Source: Panopea generosa
Taxonomy: Eukaryota; Mollusca; Bivalvia; Adapedonta; Hiatellidae
Length of the DNA: 64,000 bases
Assembly: GCA_029582155.1 (NCBI GenBank)
Contig: CM055901.1
Span: 51,093,206-51,157,205 of the forward strand
Reading direction: 5' to 3'
Shown here: one piece after another, positions 34,145 through 47,174 of the stretch
Numbering within the stretch: position 1 is the first letter of the stretch
Layout: every line of letters starts with the position of its first letter
Made by a program: the position numbers and the translations under genes
The notes under the pieces: generated by a model
Told to the model about the DNA's origin: nothing
The model's input: only the letters and a program-made list of their open reading frames with translations
Databases searched by the model: none

Positions 34145-36945
34145 CTTGGTATGTATGGTGCCTGTAAGGAGTTTGGTATGTATGGTGCCTGCTCCAATTT
34201 TGTATGTATGGTGCCTGTTAGGAGTTTGGTATGTATGGTGCCTGTTAGGAGTTTGGTATGTATGGTGCCTGCTCCAATTTTGTATGTATGGTGCTTGTTA
34301 GGAGTTTGGTATGTATGGTGCCTGTTAGGAGTTTGTATGTTTGGTGCCTGTTAGGAGTTTGGTATGTATGGTGCCTGCTCCAATTTTGTATGTATGGTGC
34401 TTGTTAGGAGTTTGGTATGTATGGTGCCTGTTAGGAATTTGGTATGTATGGTGCCTGCTCCAATTTTGTATGTATGGTGCTTGTTAGGAGTTTGGTATGT
34501 ATGGTGCCTGTTAGGAGTTTGTACGTTTGGTGCCTGTTATGAGTTTGGTATGTATGGTGCCTGCTCCAATTTTGTATGTATGGTGCTTGTGAGGAGTTTG
34601 GTATGTATGGTGCCTGTTAGGAGTTTAGTATGTATGGTGCCTGTTAGGAGTCTGGTATGTATGGTGCCTGCTCCAATTTTGTATGTATGGTGCTTGTTAG
34701 GAGTTTGGTATGTATGGTGCCTGTTAGGAGTTTGTATGTTTGGTGCCTGTTAGGAGTTTGGTATGTATGGTGCCTGCTCCAATTTTGTATGTATGGTGCT
34801 TGTTAGGAGTTTGGTATGTATGGTGCCTGTTAGGAGTTTGTATGTTTGGTGCTTGCTAGGAGTTTGGTATGTATGGTGCTTGTTAGGAGTTTGGTATGTA
34901 TGGTGCCTGTTAGGAGTTTGGTATGTATGGTGCCTGTTTGGAGTTTGGTATGTATGGTGCTTGTTAGGAGTTTGTATGTATGGTGCCTGTTAGGAGTATG
35001 GTATGTATGGTGCCTGTTAGGAGTTTGGTATGTATGGTGCTTGTTAGGAGTTTGGTATGTATGGTGCCTGTTAGGAGTTTGGTATGTATGGTGCCTGTTA
35101 GGAGTTTGTATGTTTGGTGCCTGTTAGGAGTTTGGTATGTATGGCACATGATAGGAGTTGGTATGTATGGTGCTTATAAGAAGTGTATATGTATGGTGCT
35201 TGTTAGGAGTTTGGTATGTATGGTACTTATTAGGAATTTGGTATGTATCATGCTTGTTAGGAGTTTGTATGTATGGTGCTAGTAAAGAGATTGGTATGTA
35301 TGGTGCCTGTTAGGAGTTTGTATGTATGGTGCTTGTTAAGAGATTGGTATGTATGGTGCTTGTTAGGAGTTTGTATGTATGGTACTTGTTAGGAGTTTGG
35401 TATGTATGGTGTTTGCTAGGAGTTTGGTATGTTTGGTGCTTGTTAGGAGTGTGTATGTATGGTGCTTGTTAGGAGTTTGGTATGTATAGTGCTTGTTATG
35501 AGTTTGGTATGTATGGTGCCTGTTAGGAGTTTGATATGTATGGTGATTGTAAGGAATTTGTATGTATGGTGCTTGTAAGATGTTTGGTATGCATGGTAAT
35601 TGTTAGGAGATTGTATGTATGGTGCTTGTTAGAAGTTTGGTATGTATGGTGTTTGTTAGGAGTATGTATGTATGGTGCTTGTTTGGAGTTTGGTATGTAT
35701 AGTGCTTGTTAGGAGTGGGAATGTATGGTGCCTGTTAGGAGTTTGGTATGTATGGTGCTTGTTAGGAGTTTGTATGTATGGTGCTTGTTAGGACTTCGGT
35801 ATGCATGGTACTTGTTAGGAGTTTGTATGTATGGTGCTTGTTAAGAGTTTGTTTGTATTGTGCCTGTTAGGAGTTTGTATGTATGGTGCTTGTAGAAGTT
35901 TGTATGTATGGTGCTTGTAAGGAGTTTGGTATGTATGGTGTTTGTTCGGAGTTTGGTAGTATGGATGGTGCTTGCTAGGAGTTTGGTATGTATGGTGCTT
36001 GTTAGGAGTTTGTATGTATGGTGCCTGTTAGGAGTTTGGTATGTATGGTGCTTGTAGAAGTTTGTATGTATGGTGCTTGTAAGGAGTTTGGTATGTATGG
36101 TGTTTGTTCAGAGTTTGGTAGTATGGATGGTGCTTGCTAGGAGTTTGGTATGTATGGTGCTTGTTAGGAGTTTGTATGTATGGTGCCTGTTAGGAGTTTG
36201 GTATGTATGGTGCTTGTTAGGAGTTTAGTATGTATGGTGCTTGTTAGGAGTTTGGTATGTTTGGTGCTTGTTAAGAGTTTGGTATGTTTGGTGCTTGTTA
36301 GGAGTTTAGTATGTATGGTGCCTGTTAGGAGTTTGGTATGTATGGTGCTTGTTAAGAGTTTGGTATAAATGGTGCTTGTTAGGAGTTTGTATGTATGGTG
36401 CCTGTTAGGAGTTTGGTATGTATGGTGCTTGTTAAGAGTTTGGTATATATGGTGCTTGTTAGGAGTTTGTATGTGTGGTGCATGTTAGGAGTTTGGTATG
36501 TATGGTGCTTGGATGGAGTTTGTATGTATGGTGCTTGTTAGGAGTATGGTATGTATGGTGCCTGTTAAGAGTTTAGTATGTATAGGGCTTGTTAGGAGTT
36601 TGGTATGTATGGTGCTTGTTAAGAGTTTGGTATAAATGGTGCTTGTTAGGGGTTTAGTATGTATGGTGCTTGTTAGGAGTTTGTATGTGTGGTGCCTGTT
36701 AGGAGTTTGGTATGTATGGTGCTTGGATGGAGTTTGTATGTATGGTGCTTGTTAAGAGTTTGGTATGTTTGGTGCTTGTTAGGAGTTTAGTATGTATAGT
36801 GCTTGTTAGGAGTTTGGTATGTATGGTGCTTGTTAAGAGTTTGGTATAAATGGTGCTTGTTAGGGGTTTAGTATGTATGGTGCTTGTTAGGAGTTTGGTA
36901 TAAATGGTGCATGTTAGGAGTTTGGTATGTATGGTGCTAACTGAC
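34145..36945. repeat. 27-bp minisatellite array, 2.8 kb
   Basis: About 100 units of TATGTATGGTGCCTGTTAGG AGTTTGG. A distinctive variant with CTCCAATTTTG marks a 3-4-unit higher-order repeat in the first 650 bp. The right two thirds are more diverged and contain 26-bp units (AGTTTGTATG instead of AGTTTGGTATG). Frames of up to 173 codons here are by-products. Confidence 0.96.
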
Positions 36946-37921
36946 ATGTTAAACAATCTTTCCACATGACATATCATCACCATGTCATCACAACGTGGAT
37001 ATGCCTGCATGTGTCTGCTCCAGTCAGTGATACATGTGCTGTCAAACTGAAGTACCACGTCACAGATACATAAAGCAGTCATATTATACAGTAGAACTTC
37101 AATGGCTCGGACCAGATCGGACTGTACAAAATAGTTGATTAAGGGTTGATGGATCCAAGTATTGTTCAATATTGGCCAGAACCAGATAATATTATTAAAG
37201 TGGTTCACGCTATATGTCATGTTCCAGTCATCTACTTCATCTACTGTATATAACCAGATGTTACAATCTTGTAATCTTGTAACATCATTTTGTATGTGTT
37301 TTTAACAACATGACACTTTTTGGTACAATAGAAAGTTGTTCCAGCAGCTAGGGATAGAGCCATTGACAAAAATAAAACATACTGATTTTTTCATCCTTAT
37401 TGCAGTACGTTTTTTGCAATTGTTCTTTATCATACTTAATATCATATTTAATAATATTTGATTTGACTCAATTTAGCCTGAGAGTAACTCACTGCCAGAT
37501 ATGGGTCTGCACTGTGTGACTCCCAGTGAGTCAATCTTATTTTACACCCCTCATAACTAATAATGGGGAAGATCCACAACAAGTATGGAAGAGTTCATCA
37601 CAGAAATTCAGTAAACGTTGTAAAGGACAAAATGCTCGGTCAACAAGCATAAATAATGTGTTTTAACATTCAAATGTCAAAGGAATTATTTAAATACCAC
37701 AATAAAGAGCATGGAGACTATTAATATGGGGATAGGCTGCATGCTTTAGTAATTTTAGAACATTTGTGTAAATGTTTTCTTTCCAATTCAAATACAGGAA
37801 CAATAAAAGCTACCAGTTATCATAATAAACAGAATAATATTGCCAAAACAGACAGATCAAGGCGTCAAACAGTCAAGGTCAATAACTATTCTTAAAGTTA
37901 ATTTATTGTGAACTGGCAAGA
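36946..37921. other. Non-coding stretch with dispersed-repeat fragment and small hairpin
   Basis: ACAGTAGAACTTCAATGGCT CGGACC at 37088-37113 matches the start of an invertebrate dispersed repeat I remember. GATGTTACAA ... TTGTAACATC (37257-37286) is a 10-bp inverted repeat. Nothing else was recognised. Confidence 0.45.
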
Positions 37922-38319
37922 TTAAAGGGAATTTATCCAGATTTTTTTAAAATTAACTCAAAACATTTTTTTCCTAAATTATAAAGCCTATATATTGAAT
38001 ACACCCACTGACCCCATATTATCAAACGATATCTATTGAAACATACCAAAATAATATGTTGAAAAGGGATTCACTACTAAGTACAAAGGTTAGACTAAAA
38101 TAGATTTCTTGTTGCTGTCTATTTCTAGAATGGGGATTTGGTTTTAAGTTTACCGTTCCAATTAAAATATCAATTTGTCATGCTTTGCTTGATTTAACAT
38201 ACGAAACCATTCGGATTTTATTAATTAATGATAATGAGATGCTTTTTATACATTTTAATAATTATTTTATTTTTTTAAGGATATTTATAGCGTTTTTTCC
38301 CCGAATATACTCCCTTTAA
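37922..38319. mobile_element. TTAA-target MITE related to the 17275 element
   Basis: Left end TTAAAGGGAATTTATCC and right end GAATATACTCCCTTTAA (38303-38319) are imperfect inverted repeats, both with terminal TTAA. The TTAAAGGGA terminus is shared with 17275-17750, implying mobilisation by the same transposase family. Confidence 0.7.
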
Positions 38320-39269
38320 ATTCTATTAAGGACGATTGCTATAGGTTTTCATGCACATCAACTAAGTGCACAAACGGAAGCAATTTTGTTGAGAGCTGCC
38401 AGAGTCACATACCGCTTTACTACAACTGACCCTTTTCTGATGGCATACTTATTTACGGATACGCCTATAATTGGGCTCTTATACTGTGTTCAATATATGA
38501 AATATGCATACTGGAATAAAATAATTGTTTATAGCAATTTAACCTGAATATGAAATACAATAGAAATCTTAATATCTATACATTTATGCTCAATTAGCAT
38601 AAAAACATCAATTTTGCAACTGCAGTTTATTTAACAATGGCATACTTTAAGAGCTATTTTTTTTCTTCAAATTACTCAATAAAGCATAGTTTTTATTTTG
38701 GTTGTCATTAGTACATGTATTAGAGAGTATTTTGTGAAGTTTTAAGCAAATTGATCCTTACACTATATCAAAACATTAAAAAAAATCTATATTTTTAATA
38801 CAAAATTGATGATCTGCCTAAATGATTTTGTTTTTAAAACCCCTAAACAGTTAAATTCAAGCTTATAATTACCATATTCTTAAATACTAACATTAAATAA
38901 ATGCAACTGCATATATGTTAAGTTTTATATGAAAATTAGATGTAAACAATTTTAAATATTTTTTTCGTACTACTTGTTAAATCTACATTATTTCGTCAAC
39001 TTTCAAGGACAGGTGTTTATGAGGAGGTAAAAGCAAAAAATCTGTATGTTATTAAACATGTGTTTTTTATTTCTGATATTGCATCAACATACATTAAACT
39101 TAATACTGGGAAGTTGCATCAAATTCTATCCATAGGAAAAATGTGATAAAAACTATAGTAGTTGTCTTTAATTAACCTGCTGTTTGCTGAAAACCTTCAG
39201 TATACCTCCATCTTTGGTGTTTGGTATCCTTCCATTGTTTACTATGAAGACGTTTCTTAAAATTTTACT
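38320..39269. other. Non-coding AT-rich stretch
   Basis: No array, SINE or exon recognised. Confidence 0.45.
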
Positions 39270-40795
39270 GACAGCTAAAACATGTAAACCCTGTAAAGAC
39301 CGGACTATAAAAACATGTAAACCTGTAAAGACTGGACTATAAAAACATGTAAACTCTGTTAAGACTGGGCTAAAACATGTAAACCCTGTAAAGACTGGGC
39401 TAAAACATGTAAACCCTGTAAAGACTGGGCTAAAACATGTAAACCCTGTAAAGACTGGGCTAAAACATGAAACCCTGTAAAGACTGGGCTAAAACATGAA
39501 ACCCTGTAAAGACTGGGCTAAAACATGAAACCCTGTAAAGACTGGGTTAAAACATGTAAACCCTGTAAAGACTGGGCTAAAACATGAAACCCTGTAAAGA
39601 CTGGGCTAAAACATGAAACCCTGTAAAGACTGGGCTAAAACATGAAACCCTGTAAAGACTGGGTTAAAACATGTAAACCCTGTAAAGACTGGGTTAAAAC
39701 ATGTAAACCCTGTAAAGACTGGGCTTAAACATGTTAACCCTGTAAAGACTGGGCTAAAACATGTAAACCCTGTAAAGACTGGGCTAAAACATGTTAACCC
39801 TGTAAAGACTGGGCTAAAACATGTTAACCCTGTAAAGACTGGGCTAAAACATGAAACCCTGTAAAGACTGGGCTAAAACATGTTAACCCTGTAAAGACTG
39901 GGCTAAAACATGTTAACCCTGTAAAGACTGGGCTAAAACATGTAAACCCTGTAAAGACTGGGCTAAAACATGTTAACCCTGTAAAGACTGGGCTAAAACA
40001 TGAAACCCTGTAAAGACTGGGCTAAAACATGTTAACCCTGTTAAGACTGGGCTAAAACATGTTAACCCTGTAAAGACTGGGCTAAAACATGAAACCCTGT
40101 AAAGACTGGGCTAAAACATGTTAACCCTGTAAAGACTGGGCTAAAACATGAAACCCTGTAAAGACTGGGCTAAAACATGTTAACCCTGTAAAGACTGGGC
40201 TAAAACATGAAACCCTGTAAAGACTGGTTTAAAACATGTAAACCCTGTAAAGACTGGGTTAAAACATGTAAACCCTGTAAAGACTGGGCTAAAACATGTT
40301 AACCCTGTAAAGACTGGGCTAAAACATGTAAACCCTGTAAAGACTGGGCTAAAACATGTAAACCCTGTAAAGACTGGGCTAAAACATGTTAACCCTGTAA
40401 AGACTGGGCTAAAACATGAAACCCTGTAAAGACTGGGCTAAAACATGTTAACCCTGTAAAGACTGGGCTAAAACATGTTAACCCTGTAAAGACTGGGCTA
40501 AAACATGAAACCCTGTAAAGACTGGGCTAAAACATGTTAACCCTGTAAAGACTGGGCTAAAACATGTTAACCCTGTAAAGACTGGGCTAAAACATGAAAC
40601 CCTGTAAAGACTGGGCTAAAACATGTTAACCCTGTAAAGACTGGGCTAAAACATGTTAACCCTGTAAAGACTGGGCTAAAACATGAAACCCTGTAAAGAC
40701 TGGGCTAAAACATGTTAACTCTGTAAAGACTGGGCTAAAACATGTTAACTCTGTAAAGACTGGGCTAAAACATGTAAACCCTGTAAAGACTGGGG
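39270..40795. repeat. 30-bp minisatellite array, 1.5 kb, with 89-bp trimer
   Basis: About 51 units of CTAAAACATGTAAACCCTGT AAAGACTGGG. Three forms differ after CATG: TAAAC (30 bp), TTAAC (30 bp) and AAAC (29 bp). From about 40430 to 40700 they follow a regular AAAC-TTAAC-TTAAC order, an 89-bp higher-order unit. Very few other substitutions occur, so the array is young or strongly homogenised. Confidence 0.97.
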
Positions 40796-41040
40796 ATAGC
40801 CTAATCTTGGGTTACAGTAATAGCAAACCAACATGAAAAATGAAAGTCAATAACAGTTCATACTCCATATAAATCATATAGAAGGGATGTTGGTAAAAAC
40901 CTAATTATAAGACCAACAAAGTAGACCCTGAGCTGACTAATCATTACTAAGATGCTGAGTAAAATATAACTGGCAAAGGCCAATATAAATTCATATTGGA
41001 ATCATTGCAAAGTCTCAAAATAATGAGTAAACCTTTTTAT

Positions 41041-41321
41041 TGATTGATTGAATATTTAGTGTCATTTTTATGCCATCCAGGGCTGACAGATGATCAGTTA
41101 ACCTAACCACTGTTTCCTGGGATTAACCAGTATTTGAGCACACCCCATCTCCGCAAGTAATGATAACTTTCCCACTTGAATCAGTGGTGAGAGACGAATG
41201 ATAATTAGACACAATGTCATATATCAATCATCAAGGGGATTGTTGCTAGGCTGGGGATTCTAACTGACGACCCCTGGATTGATAGTCAGACGTGTAACTG
41301 ACTGAGCTAATCGGACCCAGC
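41041..41321 (-). mobile_element. SINE-A, near full length
   Basis: Inverted copy of 10463-10763. The minus-strand head is CCGATTAGCTCAGTCAGTTA, then cacgtctgactatcaatcc, and the body ends CTGGATGGCATAAAAATGAC with an (AATC)n tail. Confidence 0.87.
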
Positions 41322-41560
41322 TTTGTATGTATTGAACTTGAAGACTGTGGACTGTCAGAGAACCAACAACATTGGTTGCTTAACAACAATTATATTACAT
41401 AAAAAACTTCTACTATAACCAGAAGTAGAAATTAGACATTAAGTGTCATATTGGTCCAGTTTTTTTTTCTTTTGGCCCTGTTTATGTAATAATTTCTACT
41501 ATGATTTTATAGGCTATAAATTATAGATTAAATTAATGAATTAATATATAGTAGGTGTGT

Positions 41561-41850
41561 TATAGTATGGTGTTTAGCATTGCTTTCAACAATTTTTCAG
41601 TCATATCACGACAGTGTTTACTTCAGACAGTATTCTGAGCGCTGCCACACCGGAGTATCATGCCGCAGACACATGGCATGATACCCTATTCTGTGAGTCA
41701 CATTAAACTAATATCGGTTCGACAAGACATAGAACTATTCTCTAAATGCAGAGCGCCAAGCAAGCAAGCTTCTAGTATCATCGTCAGGGGAGTGAACCCG
41801 CAACCTTCTACATGTGAGGCAGATGCTCTACCATTAGACCACTGCTGTAG
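41561..41850 (-). mobile_element. SINE-B, full length
   Basis: Minus-strand head CTACAGCAGTGGTCTAATGG TAGAGCATCTGCC with box-B-like GGTTGCGGGTTCACTCC. Body and tail as in the other copies. A 64-codon plus frame inside it is not a gene. Confidence 0.88.
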
Positions 41851-42313
41851 TTAAAATTTAAATTCATAACCATATGTATTATATTCTACTGTATTTGTTA
41901 AACATTGAAAAAAACAAAAACAACTTTTCAGACTTCTGTAACACTCCCAAGCACTGGTAACTGTTCTCATTTTCTTCTCTTTAGTCAATTAGAGTTAAAC
42001 ATAAAAAATGTCACATACCATATTTGAGCAAAAGTATTTCTATCCACAAATTCCCACATGAGTATAAAGAAAGTCAGCCACTAACCACTACAAGCACACA
42101 GACAATATATGCACACAGACATCTGATAATTGCTTGAATAGTTCATACATATAGAATTACCGAAACTTGATCACGCTCCCCTCTATATAACACTATAGCT
42201 TACTACACCTAAATTTCAACTATTAAGGATGCATACAACCTGTGTATCAAATAAATGTAAATTGTTTTGGCACTTGTCAGTTTGCATTTAAGAACATTAT
42301 ATTTATTTAAGTT
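41851..42313. other. Non-coding stretch between two SINE-B copies
   Basis: No repeat or coding signal recognised. Confidence 0.45.
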
Positions 42314-42598
42314 GCTGTATGGTGTTTAGCGTCGTTTTTAACAATTTTTCAGTCATTTCGCGATGGTGTCTACTTCAGACAGTATTGTAAGCACTGTCAC
42401 ACTGGAGTATCATGCCGCAGATACATGGTATGATACCCCAACCAGTCACATTATACTGACACCGGACCGACCAGACCTAGAACTCTCCTCTAAATGCTGA
42501 GTGTCAAGCGAGGAAACTTCTAGTACCATTTTTAAAGTCTTTGGTATGACCCGGCCTGGGATTGAACCAACAACCTTCCGCATGCGAGGCGGATGCTC
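42314..42598 (-). mobile_element. SINE-B, head-truncated
   Basis: Minus-strand copy starting within the tRNA-like head (GAGCATCCGCCTCGCATGCG) and continuing through CCGGGTCATACCAAAGACTT to the GCTAAACACCATACAGCAAC tail. The first bases of the head are lost. Confidence 0.87.
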
Positions 42599-42719
42599 TT
42601 ATATTTATTTCAATAAATTCCCATATATCAATTATCATTCTGTATATGAAATCTACAAAGAAAGATGGAAGTCCATATGAAGATGGTACTGTTTTATTTT
42701 CTGCTCGTACATAAAAAGT

Positions 42720-43718
42720 TGTAGACAGAATGTGTGAGCAGAAAACAGTACCAAGTTAAATAGACTACAACGATGGAGAAAGAATATGTGAGCAGAAAAC
42801 AGTACCAAGTTAAATAGACTACAACGATGGAGAAAGAATATGTGAGCAGAAAACTGTACCAAGATTAATAGACTACAACGATGGAGAAAGAATATGTGAG
42901 CAGAAAACAGTACCAAGATAAATAGACTACAACAATGGAGAAAGAATATGTGAGCAGAAAACAGTACCAAATTGCATGTACTATAAAGATAGAAGAAAGA
43001 ATGTGTGAACAGAAAACAGTACCATGTTACATGGAGAAAGAATGTGTACCAAATTGCATGTACTACAAAGATGGAGACAGAATGTGTGAGCAGAAAATAG
43101 GACTATGTTACATTACTACAATAATGGAGACAGAATAAGGGAGCAGAGAACAGTACCATATTACATGTACTACAAAGATATAGACAGAATGTGTGAGCAG
43201 GAAACAGTACCAAATTGCATGAACTATAAAGATGGAGACAGAATGTGTGAGCAGGAAACAGTACCAAATTGCATGAACTATAAAGATATAGACAGAATGT
43301 GTGAGCAGGAAACAGTACCAAATTGCATGAACTATAAAGATGGAGACCGAATGTGTGAGCAGATAACAGTACCCTGTTACATTGACTACAAAAATGGAGA
43401 TGGAATGCATAAGCAGAAAACACTACCATGTTACATTGACTTTAAAAATGGTAACAGAATGTGTGAGCAGAAAACAGTACAATGATACATGAACTACACA
43501 GATGGAGACAGAATGTGTGATCAGAAAACAGTACCATGTTACATGGACTACACAGATGGAGACAGAATGTGTGAGTAGAAAACAGTACAATGATACATGG
43601 ACTACACAGATGGAGACGGAATGTGTGAGCAGAAAACAGTACAATGATACATGGACTAACAGATGGAGACAGAATGTGTGAGCAGAAAACAGTACAATGA
43701 TACATGGACTACAAGGAT
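42720..43718. repeat. 54-bp minisatellite array
   Basis: About 18 units of GACAGAATGTGTGAGCAGAA, then aacagtaccatgttacatggactacaaagatgga. Spacings of 54 bp are seen at 42733, 42787, 42841, 42895 and 42949. As 54 is 18 codons, frames of 65-126 codons open on both strands. One shortened unit lies near 43010-43050. Confidence 0.94.
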
Positions 43719-44749
43719 TAAAAAAAAGCACTAAGTGCGTTATATTTTTTATACCTGACTTGTGAACACCTTTGTGTTATCATATGCGTGTTAGAATACC
43801 ATTAGGCAATCCACACATAGTGGTTTGTTATTTGAATATTATTAAAGACTAAAGTGTTTGTGTCTTTGTTTAATATAATCAAATAAAACGATCTAAAATA
43901 CTCATAATTATGATACCAAACTTACTTTTATAGCCGTTAAGTATATGTTTCCATACATAAACTACACAACAAAGTATAAAGAACTAAACATAGGCTTACA
44001 GTCCATCCTTCTATCCCAGAGTAGAAAACGAGTTCGCATGCTTTACAGGGAAGTTTATTTTACAACTTTACATGTCTCTAATCCCACCCCCACAATAATA
44101 AACACTTGAGAATTTGAGACAAATTTAATATGATTAATGTTATGTACATTCAAGTTTATCTGTCACACATAAACATGAGTTGTTTTTTTTTTATTATGTA
44201 AAACAAAGTCTGCTATTTAAATACGCCCAACAACAAATAATAAAATTCTGAATTTGTCGTACAAGTACCCAAACTTCCTCCCACAAGTAGCCCCATTCAA
44301 TGATATTAAAAAGTATAAATGGCATACAGGAAAATAACCATGATTGTTTTTATATCACAAGAGAAGTGAATGACCAATTCTGTAAGCAAATAACAATGAA
44401 GGTAAAACCATTGACCAATCTTATAGAAAAAGCACAAATGATCCACATTGCCAAACCTTCTAATCCGAGTCATGCGAACCATGTTTTTGCCCTATAATCT
44501 GGAGAATATGTCCTCCTGTCCATAAACCTTTCACCAAGTATTTGTCCATATTTTCATAGGACAATGACAAGCTTATGTACATACAAGGTAGATTATTCAC
44601 GGACAAATATGTGTGAATTACATTTGAGAAAAAAATAAAAATATTTGACAATTTTTTTTTTTTTTTACAAAAATGAATTTCCTCATAGCGTTTTAAGTTT
44701 TATACTTTTTTTTTTATTAGCTTTACAATTGCAAGGAAGCTCAGAAATT
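43719..44749. other. Non-coding stretch, nothing recognised
   Basis: AT-rich. A 65-codon plus frame (44300-44497) shows no domain. A T-run lies at 44651-44666. Confidence 0.45.
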
Positions 44750-44900
44750 TATATGAATTCTAAGCTCTTGAATTTGTTTCCTAGGTAGAACCAGTACTGT
44801 GTTGTTTTTGACAGATCATCGGATGAAGCCTAGAATGGAACCTGCAACCTCTGGTGTATGCAGCAAACACTCTATCCGCTGCACTACCGCCTATTTTGTC
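44750..44900 (-). mobile_element. SINE-D-related, diverged
   Basis: Minus-strand head GGCGGTAGTGCAGCGGATAG, then agtgtttgctgcatacaccagaggttgcaggttcc. The body shares GTAGAACCAGTACTG with 20612-20799. Confidence 0.65.
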
Positions 44901-45019
44901 ATGCCTCAAATTGTCTACATTTTGAACATTACAGGAGCTTAAGTCACTTGTCTACACGGCCATTGACTAGTTTGTTTAAAAGTTATTATTTTTACATCGA
45001 TTGTGAAACAAATTATCAC

Positions 45020-45175
45020 AACTTATACCAATCAGGCTCGAAGTCTTCCTGGATAGAACCAGTACTAACGAGTATGAATCCCTTCTCTGCCGCAGTCGCT
45101 GTGATGATTGGTAATGAACTTTGTTCTACGGTCATGACTCTGCCACCTGAATATGTAGAGAAGTAGTCAGTGACT
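45020..45175 (+). repeat. SINE-tail repeat (shared with 30783, 32880, 62790)
   Basis: Contains CTTCCTGGATAGAACCAGTA and GTCATGACTCTGCCACCTGA, then atatgtagagaagtagtcagtgact. The frames on both strands across this block (76 and 102 codons) are explained by the repeat. Confidence 0.6.
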
Positions 45176-46052
45176 GCTGTTACATAATTGAAACACTTCT
45201 GCAAAACACAATTCAAACAAAACAAGCTAGAAATATTCTGAATCAAGCTCGACTCTTAGACGACATGGCTGCAGAGGACCATACACTATCTAAATATGTT
45301 CAGGAATATATTTCAAAAACCAAGCATTTTTCGTAACTTGTACATTTCTGACAGACAAGATCTCTGTCTCCATCTCTCTCTGTCTCACACTATATATTCA
45401 ATGTTTCCTTGTATTAAAGTTTATGTTAATTATAACAGCTTGTCACATTCTACTTACTATTAAGGAATCAAATTTATATAAACTTTTATAGCTTTCTCTT
45501 GAATACTTATTCACTTGTCAACACTAAAAGTGCTGATATAAAACAAATTATGTTATCATGTTAAATGTACATATGATGTAAATAAAATATTGTTTAAACT
45601 CGAGCTAAAATTGAAGAAATTACCCCTACCTCCTCAAGGAAAGGACTGGCCGAGAAGGTATTTTATCATCAGGTGCTGATATGGGTATACACTGTTTGTT
45701 CACTTTATCACTGGTGTCAACAACAGTAGATTGATAATTCAGGGATGTCAAAAATGTACTGACAGGCATAAATATGCCACATTTATGTATACACTACAAT
45801 CAGGTATAAAGTGAATATAATTATGCTTGTGTCAAAATGTGAACGTTAACATATACATGAAGCAAATTGATGGCAGAATAAACCGTTTATATATTGTTGT
45901 TTGATGATTTTATATGTATATAATTTGTACTTCAACAGATATAGCTGAAGGTCAACCCTCTACTATTATCTCCCATTGACCAATCAAATGGATGGATGGA
46001 TAGAATTAACAGATACAGAGTCAACCAACAAACATAAACAATTGAATAAGAA
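45176..46052. other. Non-coding stretch, nothing recognised
   Basis: Short CTCT-rich run near 45360-45390. No exon or array recognised. Confidence 0.45.
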
Positions 46053-46170
46053 GACCTTGATACCTTCTGTCCAATACTCAATCTGACATGAATGAGCTAC
46101 AAGGATCCTATTCTTGCCATAACTCATTTGGCACCCTGGAACCACACAAGAATTGCTCATTTAACCAGAA
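46053..46170. repeat. Dispersed repeat (family H), second copy
   Basis: ACCTTGATACCT, CATGAATGAGCTACAAGGAT, CTATTCTTGCCATAACTC and GGAACCACACAAGAATTG match 910-1060 in the same order and orientation. Confidence 0.5.
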
Positions 46171-46315
46171 TTTATCAACCTAAAAATCATTGTTAAAAAA
46201 GGAACAAACATTCAAGTACTTAATGTTTTTTTCTTGGGTGAGTGGGTGGGGTGTCCTGTCAATAGAACCTTCATCATGTCAGACATCACACTTATCTTGC
46301 TGTTCATGTATGCAA

Positions 46316-46331
46316 GGGGGGGGGGGGGGGG
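46316..46331. repeat. G16 homopolymer
   Basis: Sixteen consecutive G residues between CAA and TAAATAGG. Length may be unreliable in sequencing. Confidence 0.9.
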
Positions 46332-47019
46332 TAAATAGGAACCATTCAATAATATATTCTCTTTTTTCTGAACTGCAAGAAAATTTGCTTTTCTGGTAAC
46401 AGACTAAAAATGAGTTAAAAATAAACTTTCATCTCCAACTGTACCCACTCAACAGTCTCTATCTACAGAATGTTTACTCTGTCTTATCAAATTTTGGCAC
46501 AATTTGTTTACAGATTCTGGGAAAAAGGTTGTTGTAAATGATGCACATTGCCAATCAAAGACATTTCTTTCTTCTTAATACCATCTTCAACCTGGCTTAT
46601 CATAAAATGCATTGCCAATTTGTGAAACACAGTGCCCAATTTAAAGTTTTTGCACATTTTCCCACTTCAAACACCATTCACAATTACATTTTATGAAGAC
46701 AACAGGTTTTCTGGCCTCTAAAATCTCTCCTACTATCAATGAAAACATAATAAAGTTTTCTGATCTGCAACAGGAGTGATTAGGAAGCAAGATGCACACA
46801 AGGAACAAAACTGTAAACTGTTTATGAACTTCTTCAAGTTGTTTAACATGTTACAAGTGAAAAATGTTTAAATTTGATCTATTTATAGTAACAGTGGCCA
46901 TATTGGATATACCGGTATGCAGTAACACAAAAGCAAGATTCTGAAAGGAAACCAACTATTTGTTATGTCATGTTATGATGTTTAAAATGGGTTTGTTAAG
47001 TTCTTGTAAAATATCGAAA
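46332..47019. other. Non-coding stretch, nothing recognised
   Basis: No repeat or coding signal recognised. Confidence 0.45.
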
Positions 47020-47148
47020 TTGCAATATCAGTATAATGTATAAAGTACAATATGTATTTCTACACGCTGTATTGCAATAGATTGCAATATCAGTATAATG
47101 TATAAAGTACAATTTGTATTTCTACACGCTGTATTGCGATAGATTGCA
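47020..47148. repeat. ~63-bp tandem duplication
   Basis: ATTGCAATATCAGTATAATG, then tataaagtacaatatgtatttctacacgctgt occurs twice in a row with one or two differences. A third partial unit begins after it. Confidence 0.85.
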
Positions 47149-47174
47149 GTATAAGTATATTGTGACAGCCATAA

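Noticed and set aside
43108-43731. Minus-strand frames of 87-108 codons with hydrophobic repeats
   Set aside because: By-product of the 54-bp (18-codon) array.
45016-45246. 76-codon minus frame containing VTDYFSTYSGGRVMTVEQ
   Set aside because: The same block recurs at 30783, 32880 and 62790 as a SINE tail with stops in other copies.
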